The position numbers and the translations under genes were made by a program. A stretch of DNA of 64,000 nucleotides from Pistricoccus aurantiacus. GTDB taxonomy: Bacteria; Pseudomonadota; Gammaproteobacteria; Pseudomonadales; Halomonadaceae. Within the stretch, counting starts at the first letter, position 1. The number at the start of each line of letters is the position of its first letter. The DNA lies in contig NZ_CP042382.1 of the NCBI RefSeq assembly GCF_007954585.1, forward strand, positions 1 through 64,000, given 5' to 3'. Positions 1-8,819 of the stretch are shown piece by piece. The notes below the pieces were generated by a model. That model saw only the letters and a list, made by a program, of their open reading frames with translations. It searched no databases and was not told the DNA's origin.

Positions 1-540
1 GCTGCCGTGCATGGCCACCGCTTCCGGCGGCGGCTGCAGGCCCATGCCGGAAATGCCGAAGATCACCATGGGAATCGACGGCGGTATGACTACCCCCAGC
101 CCGCCGGAGGACGCCGTGACGGCAGAAGCGTAGCCGCGGTCATAGCCGCGATTGGCCATGGCGGGAATCATCAGCATACCCACCGCCGCGGTGGTGGCAG
201 GGCCAGAGCCGGAAATGGCGCCGAAGAACATGCAGGCGAATACCGTCGCCGCACCCAACCCGCCGGTTACCGGGCCGGCGAAGGCCTCGGCAATATCCAC
301 CAGGCGCTTGGAAATGCCCGCCGCTTCCATCAAGGCACCGGCCAGGATGAACGCCGGCAAGGCCATCAGCGGAAACGAGCCCACGGAGGTAAAGGCGATC
401 TGCACGAAGGCCATGGGATTCTCGCCGATGGCGAGATAGGTGGCCAGGGCGGCTACCCCGAGAGAGACGGTGATCGGCGCACCCAGTAACAGCAGCAGCA
501 GGAAGCTGCCGAACAGAATATAGATGATGGTGGAATCCAT
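1..540 (-). CDS. tauM: TRAP transporter large permease TauM/DctM, 5' part (runs off the window)
   Basis: This is the first 180 codons of a DctM-type large permease, starting with MDSTIIYILFGSF and leaving the window at base 1. It is a hydrophobic protein with glycine-rich helices, including a segment reading FFGAISGSGPATTAAVG, which is characteristic of TRAP large subunits. The large subunit forms the sodium-coupled channel of a tripartite importer. It lies 2 bp downstream of the small permease and ends an operon that begins with two tauK genes. Taurine as substrate is inferred from the adjacent taurine genes, as in the TauKLM system described in Paracoccus; the sequence alone shows only the TRAP family. 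Confidence 0.9.
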   Translation of the reverse strand, partial: MDSTIIYILFGSFLLLLLLGAPITVSLGVAALATYLAIGENPMAFVQIAFTSVGSFPLMALPAFILAGALMEAAGISKRLVDIAEAFAGPVTGGLGAATVFACMFFGAISGSGPATTAAVGMLMIPAMANRGYDRGYASAVTASSGGLGVVIPPSIPMVIFGISGMGLQPPPEAVAMHGS

Positions 541-542
541 GC

Positions 543-1106
543 TTATCGCTCCTCGCCGTCGACGGGCCTGGTAGGCTCACCACCGGGACGCTTCAACTCT
601 TCGAGCTGCTGGGATTCCGGATCGACGGGGTCCACCTTCTTGACGAATCTCAGATAATTGTTCTGGATGATGCGTATCGACATGGCAACGAAGGCGATGG
701 GCAGGATCAGGTAGAAATACTTCATCGGAACCCCCAGGGTCTGGGACTTCCAGAACAGGTTCATCTTGTTGAACACGAAGTCGTAGCTCAGGTAGATGAA
801 GACGCCATTGAATCCCAGCCAGATGATATCCGTGAGCAAGGCGCAGTAGCGCTCGACGGCCTTGGGCAGGAACTTGAATTGAAAGGTGACTCGGTTATGC
901 GCCGATAGCTTGGCGGCATAGACCGCCCCCAGGTAGGCGAACCACACGAAGGCGTAGGTGGCAAGCTCGTCCCCCCAGGCCAGGGAGTCGGCGAACAGGT
1001 TGCGCAGGACGATCTGCACGAACAGCAGAACGACGAAGGTCACCAGGAGAAACTGGCAAAGATAGTTCTCCAGGTTATCAATGATCTTGAAGATAACGTG
1101 TTTCAT
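543..1106 (-). CDS. tauL: TRAP transporter small permease TauL/DctQ
   Basis: A 187-residue membrane protein with four predicted helices (about residues 12-35, 45-65, 90-110 and 130-150) and the DctQ-like segment WGDELATYAFVWFAYLGAV. The small subunit anchors the binding protein to the large permease in the inner membrane. The start MKHVIF was chosen because GGGAGGAG lies just upstream of the ATG at 1106; a longer reading frame to 1130 has no comparable ribosome site. The C-terminal tail is charged and proline-rich. It sits between tauK and tauM in one operon. Confidence 0.9.
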   Translation of the reverse strand: MKHVIFKIIDNLENYLCQFLLVTFVVLLFVQIVLRNLFADSLAWGDELATYAFVWFAYLGAVYAAKLSAHNRVTFQFKFLPKAVERYCALLTDIIWLGFNGVFIYLSYDFVFNKMNLFWKSQTLGVPMKYFYLILPIAFVAMSIRIIQNNYLRFVKKVDPVDPESQQLEELKRPGGEPTRPVDGEER

Positions 1107-1152
1107 GAAGCTACTCCTCCCAGCGGGCAACGAGTTCTTGATACAGCCTTCA

Positions 1153-1179
1153 CCGTACCGGTCTTGAAAACCGGTACGG
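1153..1179 (-). terminator. Hairpin between tauK1 and tauL
   Basis: CCGTACCGGT and ACCGGTACGG form a perfect 10-bp stem with a 7-base loop. No U-run follows on the minus strand, so it is more likely an mRNA-stabilising or partially terminating hairpin that keeps binding-protein expression above permease expression than a full terminator. The role is inferred. Confidence 0.6.
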
Positions 1180-1206
1180 CAACGGTTGAGCTGCTAGATA
1201 AGCACG

Positions 1207-2220
1207 TTACTTGGAGGGGGCGGGCTCGCGTCCCAATGCCTCAAGGGCCTGATCGAGTTTTTCCTTGCCGCCGATGCTGTCGTAGAAGTCCGGCCAGATC
1301 TGAGTCGCCTGCTCGATCCACTCCTTCTCGTCGTTGGCCGGCTCGGTAATGGTCATGCCGTGTTCGTTGACCAGCTTGTCCTTGATATCCGCCTCGGTTT
1401 CCAGAAGGTACTCGAAGCTGTGCTCCGTGGCTTCCTTACCGGCGTCAAGCACCGCTTGCTGCATCTCCGGATCCAGGCTCTGGAACTGGCCTTCCCCCAT
1501 GATCAAGGGCTCGAGAGAGAACACATAGCAACTATCGGTGACGTGGTCCTGCACCTCGTAGAATTTCATGGCATCGATGGTGATATAAGGATTATCCTGC
1601 CCATCCACTACGCCTTGCTGCAAGGCGGTAAAGGTTTCGGACCAGGCTAGTGGGTTAGGGTTGACTCCCCAGGCCTGATAGGCGGCGATCATGATCTCGT
1701 TCTTGGGCACGCGAATGACCAGGCCATCGAGATCTTCCGGCGTCGCGACAGGCTTCACGGAGTTGGTCAGGCGCCGGCAGCCAGAATAAGCCCAGCCGAG
1801 AATGCGTACCCCAGCGTCACGAATGGTGTTCTCCGTCATTTGATCGCCAATTTCGCCTTGGGTGAGTTTCTTGGCATCCTCGGCGCTCTGAATGACATAG
1901 GGCAAGGTCAGCACGCCCACGGTAGGAGAAAACGGCGTGATGTTGTTGATGGCGACGATCGATAGATCCAGCATGCCCATGCTGGCGTTGTTGACCGTAT
2001 CCTGTTCGCTGCCCAGCTGACTGTTGGGAAAGATATTGACCTTGATGTCACCATCGGTCTTTTCCTCGATCAGCTCGGCGAACTTGGTTCCCAGTTCGTA
2101 CTGCGTCCCGCCGGCGGCGTCACCAGTTGCCATCTTCCAGGTAGCGGCCATGGCACTGGCGCTCAAGGCCAGGGTAACGGCGGAGATAGCGGCGGGAAGC
2201 ATCATCTTTTTCATTTTCAT
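1207..2220 (-). CDS. tauK: TRAP transporter substrate-binding protein TauK (copy 1)
   Basis: A 337-residue periplasmic DctP-family solute receptor. A signal peptide (MKMKKMMLPAAISAV...SAMA, about residues 1-25) is followed by the mature domain starting ATWKMA. The family fingerprint GLVIRVPKNEIMIAAYQAWGVNPNPLAWSE spans roughly residues 168-197 and includes the arginine that normally binds the substrate carboxylate; here the ligand would be a sulfonate. The start at 2220 gives a proper signal peptide; the longer frame to 2298 would bury it. It is a tandem paralogue of the gene at 2427-3440. The last 253 bases shared by the two (1220-1472 versus 2440-2692) are identical while the rest diverges, which suggests gene conversion. 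Confidence 0.9.
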   Translation of the reverse strand: MKMKKMMLPAAISAVTLALSASAMAATWKMATGDAAGGTQYELGTKFAELIEEKTDGDIKVNIFPNSQLGSEQDTVNNASMGMLDLSIVAINNITPFSPTVGVLTLPYVIQSAEDAKKLTQGEIGDQMTENTIRDAGVRILGWAYSGCRRLTNSVKPVATPEDLDGLVIRVPKNEIMIAAYQAWGVNPNPLAWSETFTALQQGVVDGQDNPYITIDAMKFYEVQDHVTDSCYVFSLEPLIMGEGQFQSLDPEMQQAVLDAGKEATEHSFEYLLETEADIKDKLVNEHGMTITEPANDEKEWIEQATQIWPDFYDSIGGKEKLDQALEALGREPAPSK

Positions 2221-2426
2221 ATCAACCTTAGACCTTGTTTTTGTGTGTTTGCACAGCAGCGGTAACTTGTACGCACAAGCTGATATCGTCTCCAGCACCA
2301 GTTGAAGGCTTTCTTTTGGGCCAGATGGATAGCAGGCTTTTCACATACATCGCTCGGCGAAATTGGTTTCCACTTAATCCTGTCAACGCTATCGACCAGT
2401 CAATGGTCGGATGAGCGAGTCAAGAG

Positions 2427-3440
2427 TCATGCCTCAGGAGCGGGCTCGCGTCCCAATGCCTCAAGGGCCTGATCGAGTTTTTCCTTGCCGCCGATGCTGT
2501 CGTAGAAGTCCGGCCAGATCTGAGTCGCCTGCTCGATCCACTCCTTCTCGTCGTTGGCCGGCTCGGTAATGGTCATGCCGTGTTCGTTGACCAGCTTGTC
2601 CTTGATATCCGCCTCGGTTTCCAGAAGGTACTCGAAGCTGTGCTCCGTGGCTTCCTTACCGGCGTCAAGCACCGCTTGCTGCATCTCCGGATTCAGGCTC
2701 TGGAACTGACCTTCCCCCATGATCAAGGGCTCGAGCAAGAACACATAGCAACTATCGGTGGCGTGATTCTGCACTTCGTAGAATTTCATCGCGTCAATGG
2801 TGATATAGGGAGTGTCCTGTCCGTCCACCACGCCCTGCTGCAAGGCAGTGAAGGTTTCCGTCCAGGCCAAGGGGTTGGGGTTGACGCCCCAGGCCTGGTA
2901 GGCGGCGATCATGATTTCGTTCTTGGGTACGCGAATCACCAGTCCCTCAAGATCCTCGGGGCTCTCCACGGGCTTGACCGAGTTGGTCAAGCGCCGGCAT
3001 CCGGCGTAGGACCAGCTGACAATGCGCACCCCGGCGTCGCGAATGGTGTTCTCCGTCATTTGATCGCCGATTTCGCCTTGAGTGAGTTTCTTGGCGTCCT
3101 CAGCGTTCTGGATGACATAGGGCAGGGTCAGCACACCCACCGTTGGCGAGAAGGGCGTGATATTATTGATGGCAAGAATCGACATATCCACCAGGCCCAT
3201 GCTGGCGTTGTTGACCGTATCCTGCTCGCTGCCCAGCTGGCCGTTGGGAAAGAGATCAACCTTGATATCGCCACCGGACTTTTCCTCGATCAACTCGGCG
3301 AACTTGGCTCCCAGTTCGTACTGCGTCCCGCCGGCGGCGTCGCCGATAGCCATCTTCCAAGTGGCGGCCATGGCATTGCTGCTCAGTGCCAAGCCAAGGG
3401 CGGATATAGCGGCGGGAAGCATCATCTTTTTCATTTTCAT
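2427..3440 (-). CDS. tauK: TRAP transporter substrate-binding protein TauK (copy 2)
   Basis: The promoter-proximal paralogue of the tauK pair: 337 residues, DctP family, with the same signal peptide core MKMKKMMLPAAIS. It differs from copy 1 mainly in the N-terminal half of the mature protein (for example IVSWSYAGCRR versus ILGWAYSGCRR), so the two may bind overlapping but different ligands. The 206-bp gap to copy 1 contains a small hairpin CGACCA/TGGTCG at 2393-2409. It is divergent from tauR, which suggests that tauR controls the operon. Taurine specificity is inferred from context. Confidence 0.9.
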   Translation of the reverse strand: MKMKKMMLPAAISALGLALSSNAMAATWKMAIGDAAGGTQYELGAKFAELIEEKSGGDIKVDLFPNGQLGSEQDTVNNASMGLVDMSILAINNITPFSPTVGVLTLPYVIQNAEDAKKLTQGEIGDQMTENTIRDAGVRIVSWSYAGCRRLTNSVKPVESPEDLEGLVIRVPKNEIMIAAYQAWGVNPNPLAWTETFTALQQGVVDGQDTPYITIDAMKFYEVQNHATDSCYVFLLEPLIMGEGQFQSLNPEMQQAVLDAGKEATEHSFEYLLETEADIKDKLVNEHGMTITEPANDEKEWIEQATQIWPDFYDSIGGKEKLDQALEALGREPAPEA

Positions 3441-3776
3441 ATTAATCTCTAAGCCTTGTTTTTATTGAAGCTTGGTTTTCACAACCCATTACCTGAACAC
3501 CTGTATGCATCACCTCCTTGGGCCACTAATACCGGTTTTCGATTTAGTACCAGTTGTCGATTTCTGCTTGGCTAGCCTTCACCTTCCTCATAGCATCAAG
3601 GGTTTTTGCAGATCCAGCGAACAAAAAGACTTACGTCTAATCAACGCTAATAGTCCCATGGCTAACATATGCGGGATGTTTCCCTGGCGTGATACGCTTA
3701 TTTATTCTTCTGTCATCCATTGCGCTTGGGGCTTGGCGTCTACGCCAAGCGCCTTCTCTTGGAGTCGCAGCAAGCC
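3441..3776. promoter_or_regulatory. Divergent tauK/tauR control region with an 18-bp direct repeat
   Basis: No gene is visible in these 336 bases. They separate the divergent transporter operon and tauR. Two imperfect copies, TACCGGTTTTCGATTT (3530-3545) and TACCAGTTGTCGATTT (3548-3563), lie 18 bp apart. MocR-type regulators often bind spaced direct repeats, so this is a candidate TauR site, but no binding consensus could be confirmed. Confidence 0.4.
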
Positions 3777-5246
3777 ATGAGTCAGCTACTCTTTTATCTG
3801 GATCACCACTCGCCCGCCAGCCTGCAGCAGCAGCTTCGCGAGCAGATCGCTCGCGCGATTCTCGACGGCCATCTGCCGCTGGACCGCGCCCTGCCCTCAA
3901 GTCGCGGGCTGGCTCGCGAACTTCGTATCGCGCGCAATACGGTGATGCTGGTCTATGAGCAACTGCTCGACGACGGCTATCTTATCGCCAAGCGACGCAG
4001 CGGCTATTACGTCAATCCCGAGATTCTGGCGGGCCGGGCAAGCCGCCCGCAGCGCCTGAACGATATCGACGCGGAGCGCCTGCCCTGGGAAGCTCTGCTG
4101 ACCATGTATCCTTCTCGGCAGCGCACTATCTGCAAGCCTGGCGATTGGCCCAGCTATGACTATCCCTTTCTTTACGGGCAGATCGACCCGGCGCTTTTCC
4201 CTACCCAGCACTGGCGGGAGTGCAGTCGCGACTCGATGAGCGTACCCGCCATTCGCAGCTGGGCGGTGGATCATCTCAACAATGACGACCCCCTGCTGAT
4301 CGAACAGATTCATACCCGGCTGCTGCCCCGGCGCGGAGTCTTCGTATCGAAAGACGAGATTCTCGTCACCGTGGGCGCTCAGCAGGCGCTATGGATCACT
4401 GGCATGCTGCTATTGAAGGCGGGGCGGCGTTTCGCCATGGAAAACCCTGGCTACGTGGACATGTACAACATCGCCAGCATGTTCACGAACGATATCCTGC
4501 TGATGCCGGTGGACGACCAGGGCATGCGCCTGGAACCGAGCATCGAGGGCTGCGATCTGCTTTATGTCACCCCGAGCCATCAGTCGCCCACCACGGTCAC
4601 CATGCCGCTGGCTCGGCGTCGCCAGCTGCTGGACATGGCGGAGCTGGGCAACTTTCTGATCATCGAAGACGATTACGAGAGCGAAACCAACTATCTGGAT
4701 AATCCCACCCCCGCTCTGAAAAGTCTCGATAAGCATAACCGGGTCATCTACGTCGGCAGCCTGTCGAAAACCTTGGCCCCCGGGCTTCGGCTGGGCTATA
4801 TGGTAGGACCTCCAGCGTTGATTCGCGAAGCCCGCGCCCTGCGTCGCCTGATGCTACGCCATCCGCCCACCAATAATCAGCGCGCCGTGGCGCTGTTTCT
4901 CGAGCGTGGCTATCACGATGCGCTATTGCGCCAGATGCACCGTACCTACCATCGGCGCTGGCAGCACATGCACGACGCCTTGGCGGAGCATTTGCCCAAC
5001 GCCAGGATTCCCTCGATCTACGGCGGATCCTGTTTCTGGATTCAAGGACCATTGGGACTCGACTGCGGCTTGCTGAGCGACCTGGCGAAAGAACAGGGCA
5101 TCCTGATCGAACGAGGCGATATTCACTTCTTCGATCAGCCGTCCACCGAGTACTTCCGCCTGGGCTTCTCCGCCATCGCGGAATCGCGCATCGCCCCGGG
5201 GATCGAGCGGCTGGCGAAGCTGCTACCCGCAGCCATACGGCCATAA
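3777..5246 (+). CDS. tauR: MocR-family (GntR/aminotransferase) regulator, TauR-like
   Basis: A 489-residue regulator. It has an N-terminal GntR winged helix (about residues 1-80, with SSRGLARELRIARNTVMLVYEQL as the recognition region) and a C-terminal fold-type I aminotransferase-like domain. The PLP lysine is in SLSKTLAPGLRLGY (Lys331), and the region LIIEDDYESE supplies the PLP-contacting aspartate. MocR/TauR proteins use PLP or a PLP-ligand adduct as effector and activate taurine genes in alphaproteobacteria. The ATG at 3777 was preferred because it starts the winged helix directly; GGAG lies 12 bases upstream. It is divergent from the tauK operon and convergent with tauY. Confidence 0.85.
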   Translation: MSQLLFYLDHHSPASLQQQLREQIARAILDGHLPLDRALPSSRGLARELRIARNTVMLVYEQLLDDGYLIAKRRSGYYVNPEILAGRASRPQRLNDIDAERLPWEALLTMYPSRQRTICKPGDWPSYDYPFLYGQIDPALFPTQHWRECSRDSMSVPAIRSWAVDHLNNDDPLLIEQIHTRLLPRRGVFVSKDEILVTVGAQQALWITGMLLLKAGRRFAMENPGYVDMYNIASMFTNDILLMPVDDQGMRLEPSIEGCDLLYVTPSHQSPTTVTMPLARRRQLLDMAELGNFLIIEDDYESETNYLDNPTPALKSLDKHNRVIYVGSLSKTLAPGLRLGYMVGPPALIREARALRRLMLRHPPTNNQRAVALFLERGYHDALLRQMHRTYHRRWQHMHDALAEHLPNARIPSIYGGSCFWIQGPLGLDCGLLSDLAKEQGILIERGDIHFFDQPSTEYFRLGFSAIAESRIAPGIERLAKLLPAAIRP

Positions 5247-5277
5247 AAAACCGGCCCTCTTTTTCAGAGAGCCGGTT
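5245..5277 (-). terminator. Terminator of the tauXY operon
   Basis: Read on the minus strand, an 11-bp stem ACCGGCTCTCT/AGAGGGCCGGT with one mismatch is followed by TTTTTT, the pattern of a Rho-independent terminator. It lies in the 81-bp gap between the convergent tauR and tauY and could also limit read-through from tauR. Confidence 0.8.
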
Positions 5278-5327
5278 CGATACGGATTGGCGTCGGCTTT
5301 CTTTCCTGAGTCAGCCGAAAGCCGCCG

Positions 5328-6761
5328 TCAGATCTTCTCGTCCTTCAAGCCATACCACCGATACAGGAAACGCTGTCCGAACCGCCGGAAAGGCGCGAAT
5401 ACCGGTGACTCAACCTTCTCGAACAGATTCGGGTGCGGCAGCTTGGAGGTGAAGATCGGCATATCCAGCTCCTTGCCTTTACCAGCAATCCACTGGGCCA
5501 GTCGCCGCCCCGCCTGAGAAGAGTACATGACGCCGTTACCGCCATAGCCCAAAGCGTAATAGACGGTTTCCTTGGCCTCCGGCTGGAAGATGCGCGGCAT
5601 CATGTCGTGACTGACGTCCACCCAGCCCCACCAGGAGAAGTCGATTTGAATGTCTTTCAGCGCCGGAAACTTGCGATGCATGTCGCTGATCAGCATTGAT
5701 TCGTACTTCTTGTTCGGCGCGTCGCGGCCGGTGATGGCGCTGCGACTGCCGATCTGCACCCGGTTATCCGGCAGGCGGCGATAGTAGTGACGCAGAATCC
5801 GCGTATCGGTGATGACCTGCTTGGTCTGGAAATTGCAGGCCTCGATTTCCTTATCCGTCAGCACTCGCGTGACGATGGAATTCGACAGGATCGGCAGCAG
5901 GCGATTCTTGAGCTGCGGATGCAGGCTCTGAGAGGTATAGCCACCGGTGGCGATACCCACCGCCTTGGCCTTCACCACCCCACCCGGCGTCTTCAGGTAA
6001 TGCACGCCGTTCTTGGTCTCGAAACCCTGTACCGGACTCTGAGGATGGATCTTGGCGCCCAGGGCGCGGGCCTTCTTGTGATAGCCAAAGGCCAGCTTGG
6101 CGGCGTGGATGCCGATGCCTTCCGGCTCGTGCATGGCGCCGGCGGCTTCCTTGTCATCCACCCAGTCGCGCTTGACGTCCGTGGCACTCAGAATCTGGGC
6201 GTCATAGTTGAACTCGTCCCGCAGCAGCTTGGCTTCCTTCTCCAGGGTCGGCATGACCTTGTCCCGGTGGGCGATATACAGGTGCCCGCCCGGCTGTGGC
6301 TCGCAGTCGATGTCCTTGATCAACTCCTTGAAATTCTCCATGGCATCGATGCATTCCTGATGCAGCTGATGCGCGACCTTCAAGCCATAGCGGGAAATCC
6401 ACTGGGAACGCTTCAGGCGTCCAGTGGCGCACTGAGCTTGACCGCCGTTGCGGGTGGTACAACCCCAGCTGGTACGGTTGGCTTCCAGCACATGGGCCTT
6501 GATGCCATGCTGTTCCGCCAGGAAGATCGCCGCGGTCAAGCCGGTAAAGCCCGCGCCGATGATCGCCACGTCCACTTCGATGTCATGCTCTATCGGTCCG
6601 TCGTCTTCCGGTGGCTCGCCGCCGGTGGCCACCCAGTAGGTCGGCGCGTAATCCTTGCCCACCCCAGGCGTTGCATCCTTGAGGGGATCGTAGGAGGGAT
6701 CGAAAGGTTGGGAAGCGGCGGTACGCTTGCCTTGAACTGCTGATTGAGTTGTCGTATCCAT
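5328..6761 (-). CDS. tauY: FAD-dependent oxidoreductase, probable taurine dehydrogenase large subunit TauY
   Basis: A 477-residue protein of the DAO/glycine-oxidase superfamily. The FAD dinucleotide-binding motif is VAIIGAGFTGLTAAIFLAEQ at about residues 45-65, and a C-terminal FAD-contacting segment reads YYALGYGGNGVMYSSQAGR. There is no signal peptide, so it should face the cytoplasm. Taurine dehydrogenase TauXY oxidatively deaminates taurine to sulfoacetaldehyde and ammonia, passing electrons to a cytochrome-level acceptor. The family also includes gamma-glutamylputrescine oxidase relatives, so the substrate rests on context: tauX directly upstream, tauR beside it and two xsc genes nearby. 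ATG at 6761 follows AGGAG by 7 bases; a TTG start 6 bases further upstream is less likely. Confidence 0.8.
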   Translation of the reverse strand: MDTTTQSAVQGKRTAASQPFDPSYDPLKDATPGVGKDYAPTYWVATGGEPPEDDGPIEHDIEVDVAIIGAGFTGLTAAIFLAEQHGIKAHVLEANRTSWGCTTRNGGQAQCATGRLKRSQWISRYGLKVAHQLHQECIDAMENFKELIKDIDCEPQPGGHLYIAHRDKVMPTLEKEAKLLRDEFNYDAQILSATDVKRDWVDDKEAAGAMHEPEGIGIHAAKLAFGYHKKARALGAKIHPQSPVQGFETKNGVHYLKTPGGVVKAKAVGIATGGYTSQSLHPQLKNRLLPILSNSIVTRVLTDKEIEACNFQTKQVITDTRILRHYYRRLPDNRVQIGSRSAITGRDAPNKKYESMLISDMHRKFPALKDIQIDFSWWGWVDVSHDMMPRIFQPEAKETVYYALGYGGNGVMYSSQAGRRLAQWIAGKGKELDMPIFTSKLPHPNLFEKVESPVFAPFRRFGQRFLYRWYGLKDEKI

Positions 6762-6877
6762 GATCAAACTCCTGCCGCCTGAGGCGGAGAACCTGAGCGC
6801 TACTGCAAATCGCTCTAATGATATCGTTGTATTTAGGTCACCTTGATCTGCTTCGTTTCGATCGGCGGACGGATTGA

Positions 6878-7258
6878 TCAGCTGATCGCCGGACGATTCT
6901 TGCGGAAGGCGTTCTTCACGGCGATCTTGCCGTCCCGGAAGGTGAAGGCGTCGATCATGCGCGCCTCGGAGCGAGCGCCGTCGGTGGTGGTGCCCTTATA
7001 GGTGGTTTCGGAGAAGCCGTGATCTTCTACCGCGTAATGCTCTCCATCGACCCACTGGGCATCCGGAGCATTCTTCCAGGCGCCTTCCAGCGCCTGGCGC
7101 ACCTCGTCCTGACCGGTGAAGGTCTTGCCCATCAGGTCCGGTCCGGCAATGGCATGAAAGACACAGTCGTCGGTCATCATGCTCATGACCTTGTCAATAT
7201 CGTGATCGTTCAGGGCTTGGCTAAAGGCTTTCAACAGGTCAACGTTGGACTGACTCAT
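6878..7258 (-). CDS. tauX: SnoaL/NTF2-like protein, probable taurine dehydrogenase small subunit TauX
   Basis: A 126-residue protein of the SnoaL/ketosteroid-isomerase-like fold, with the pattern DHDIDKVMSMMTDDCVFH at residues 18-35 and a C-terminal sheet ending AFTFRDGKIAVKNAFRKNRP. Genes of this type precede tauY in taurine dehydrogenase loci and are annotated as the small subunit TauX. The start at 7258 is set by GGGAG six bases upstream; the longer frame to 7423 has no ribosome site. It is 116 bp upstream of tauY on the same strand, probably one operon; that gap contains a short CCGCC-TGA-GGCGG hairpin. Confidence 0.75.
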   Translation of the reverse strand: MSQSNVDLLKAFSQALNDHDIDKVMSMMTDDCVFHAIAGPDLMGKTFTGQDEVRQALEGAWKNAPDAQWVDGEHYAVEDHGFSETTYKGTTTDGARSEARMIDAFTFRDGKIAVKNAFRKNRPAIS

Positions 7259-7507
7259 GATCAACTCCCGATGTTGTTGTGGTTTAACAGACGGTAATGG
7301 ACGTACAAGGGTGAATAGACAGTATCGACAACTGCCCTTGGCATCACGAAGGTAGACCCTGTGACGGACAAGACCAAGCGCCAGATGCCAGGAAGCCATT
7401 GGTCCAGACGATCGCCATGACAACCGCTTGGAATAATTTTCATGGGTCTTCCATCAAACCCTCCGGTAACAAGACGACTCTCGCCAGTATAGTAGGAATT
7501 ATGTGAT

Positions 7508-8641
7508 TTACCCGGCTAACGATGGGTGCCTGGCTTCGATAGTCGAGGCGGACAGATGAAAAGGCTCGGGATCAAGAATCGGCACGCGGTCGAGAAGCTG
7601 ATCCACCAGCAGCCGTGTCGCCGCTGGCGCCAGTACCAGGCCGTTGCGATAGTGGCCCGCATTGACGAAGAGCCCATCGATCCCGGGAACGGCGCCGATG
7701 AACGGCATGCCATCCGGCGCCCCCGGGCGCAGCCCCGCCCAGTGATGCTCGATCTCGCACTTTGCCAGTTCCGGCACCATCGCTACCGCACTGTCGAGTA
7801 GCGACGCCTTCGCGTCATCGGTTGCGCTTTTATCGAAGTCCTTTTCCTCCAGGGTGGATCCAATCAGCAAACGCCCGTCCGAGCGGGGAATCAGGTAGCG
7901 ACCGTCCATCAGCACCACTCGCTCCACCAGCATGCGATCGTGCTTGGGGGGTGTCTTGAAGATCATCATCTGCCCTTTGACCGGGCGCACCGGCAGCTCG
8001 ACTCCCAATGACTTCAACAGCTTGCCGGTCCAGGCGCCGCCGCAAACAACCACCCGCCCTGCCGAGAAAACACCTCGAGAGGTTTCCACTCCCTCGAGTC
8101 GATCCCGTTGCAAGCGAAACCCATTGACCTGCGTGTTTTCCTCAAGCCGTACTCGGGAATGTGATGCCAGCCTTGCGCGCAAAGCCTGGCCAAGCCGCGG
8201 ATTGCGAATGCTGCCCAAGGTCGGCATCCACAGGGCCTTGTCAAAGCCCGAGGCCAGATAGGGCTCCTTGTCGTACAGAAAATTCGCGCTCACCTGCTCC
8301 AGCGGTTTTTCCACACGGGCCGCCCAGGCCTTTGCCTCCACCTCGTCGTCCACGAGAAGATATAGCAATCCTTTCTGCCGATACTCCGGGTCGATACCGG
8401 TTTCCTCGATCAGCTGTCTTGCAAGCGCCGGATAGTAACCCTCGGACCAGCGGGAAAGCTGCGAGATCGGCTCCAGATGCCGCCAGGGATAAAGCGGCGA
8501 GACGATACCGCCGCCGGCCCAGGAGGCTTCATTGGCACAACGCCCACGCTCGATCAGAGTGACATTGCATCCCGCGTCCGCCAGCTGCCAGGCGCTCATC
8601 ATGCCAATCACGCCGCCGCCGATAATCAGGAAATCGTTCAT
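7508..8641 (-). CDS. thiO: ThiO-like FAD-dependent glycine oxidase
   Basis: A 377-residue DAO-superfamily flavoprotein with an N-terminal FAD motif FLIIGGGVIGMMSAWQLADAG and the ThiO-type segments ASWAGGGIVSPLYPW (about residues 40-54) and HHWAGLRPGAPDGMPFIG near the C-terminus. ThiO oxidises glycine to iminoglycine for thiazole synthesis in aerobic bacteria that lack ThiH. No other thiamine gene is present, and it sits between tauX and xsc. An alternative is a sarcosine or other small-amine oxidase recruited to sulfonate metabolism. The 249-bp gap to tauX holds no recognisable gene. Confidence 0.75.
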   Translation of the reverse strand: MNDFLIIGGGVIGMMSAWQLADAGCNVTLIERGRCANEASWAGGGIVSPLYPWRHLEPISQLSRWSEGYYPALARQLIEETGIDPEYRQKGLLYLLVDDEVEAKAWAARVEKPLEQVSANFLYDKEPYLASGFDKALWMPTLGSIRNPRLGQALRARLASHSRVRLEENTQVNGFRLQRDRLEGVETSRGVFSAGRVVVCGGAWTGKLLKSLGVELPVRPVKGQMMIFKTPPKHDRMLVERVVLMDGRYLIPRSDGRLLIGSTLEEKDFDKSATDDAKASLLDSAVAMVPELAKCEIEHHWAGLRPGAPDGMPFIGAVPGIDGLFVNAGHYRNGLVLAPAATRLLVDQLLDRVPILDPEPFHLSASTIEARHPSLAG

Positions 8642-8684
8642 CGGTCAAATCGCTGCCCTTTTGAATAGTCGTTCTCAAAACAAG

Positions 8685-8724
8685 AAAACCCCGGCCTAGC
8701 GAAGTTGCCTTCACCGGACCGGGG
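8685..8724 (-). terminator. Terminator downstream of xsc copy 1
   Basis: CCCCGG (8689-8694) pairs with CCGGGG (8719-8724). On the minus strand the stem is followed by TTTTC. The loop is long (24 bases) and partly able to pair. It fits termination of xsc copy 1 before thiO. Confidence 0.55.
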
Positions 8725-8819
8725 CCTTTTAGCGCGGTTTCGCTACATCCACTCGACTCACTCAACGACACCGCGCTCTGGTACGCCTCGCCTATCGAGA
8801 GCGTCCCATCAGGTCTTAC

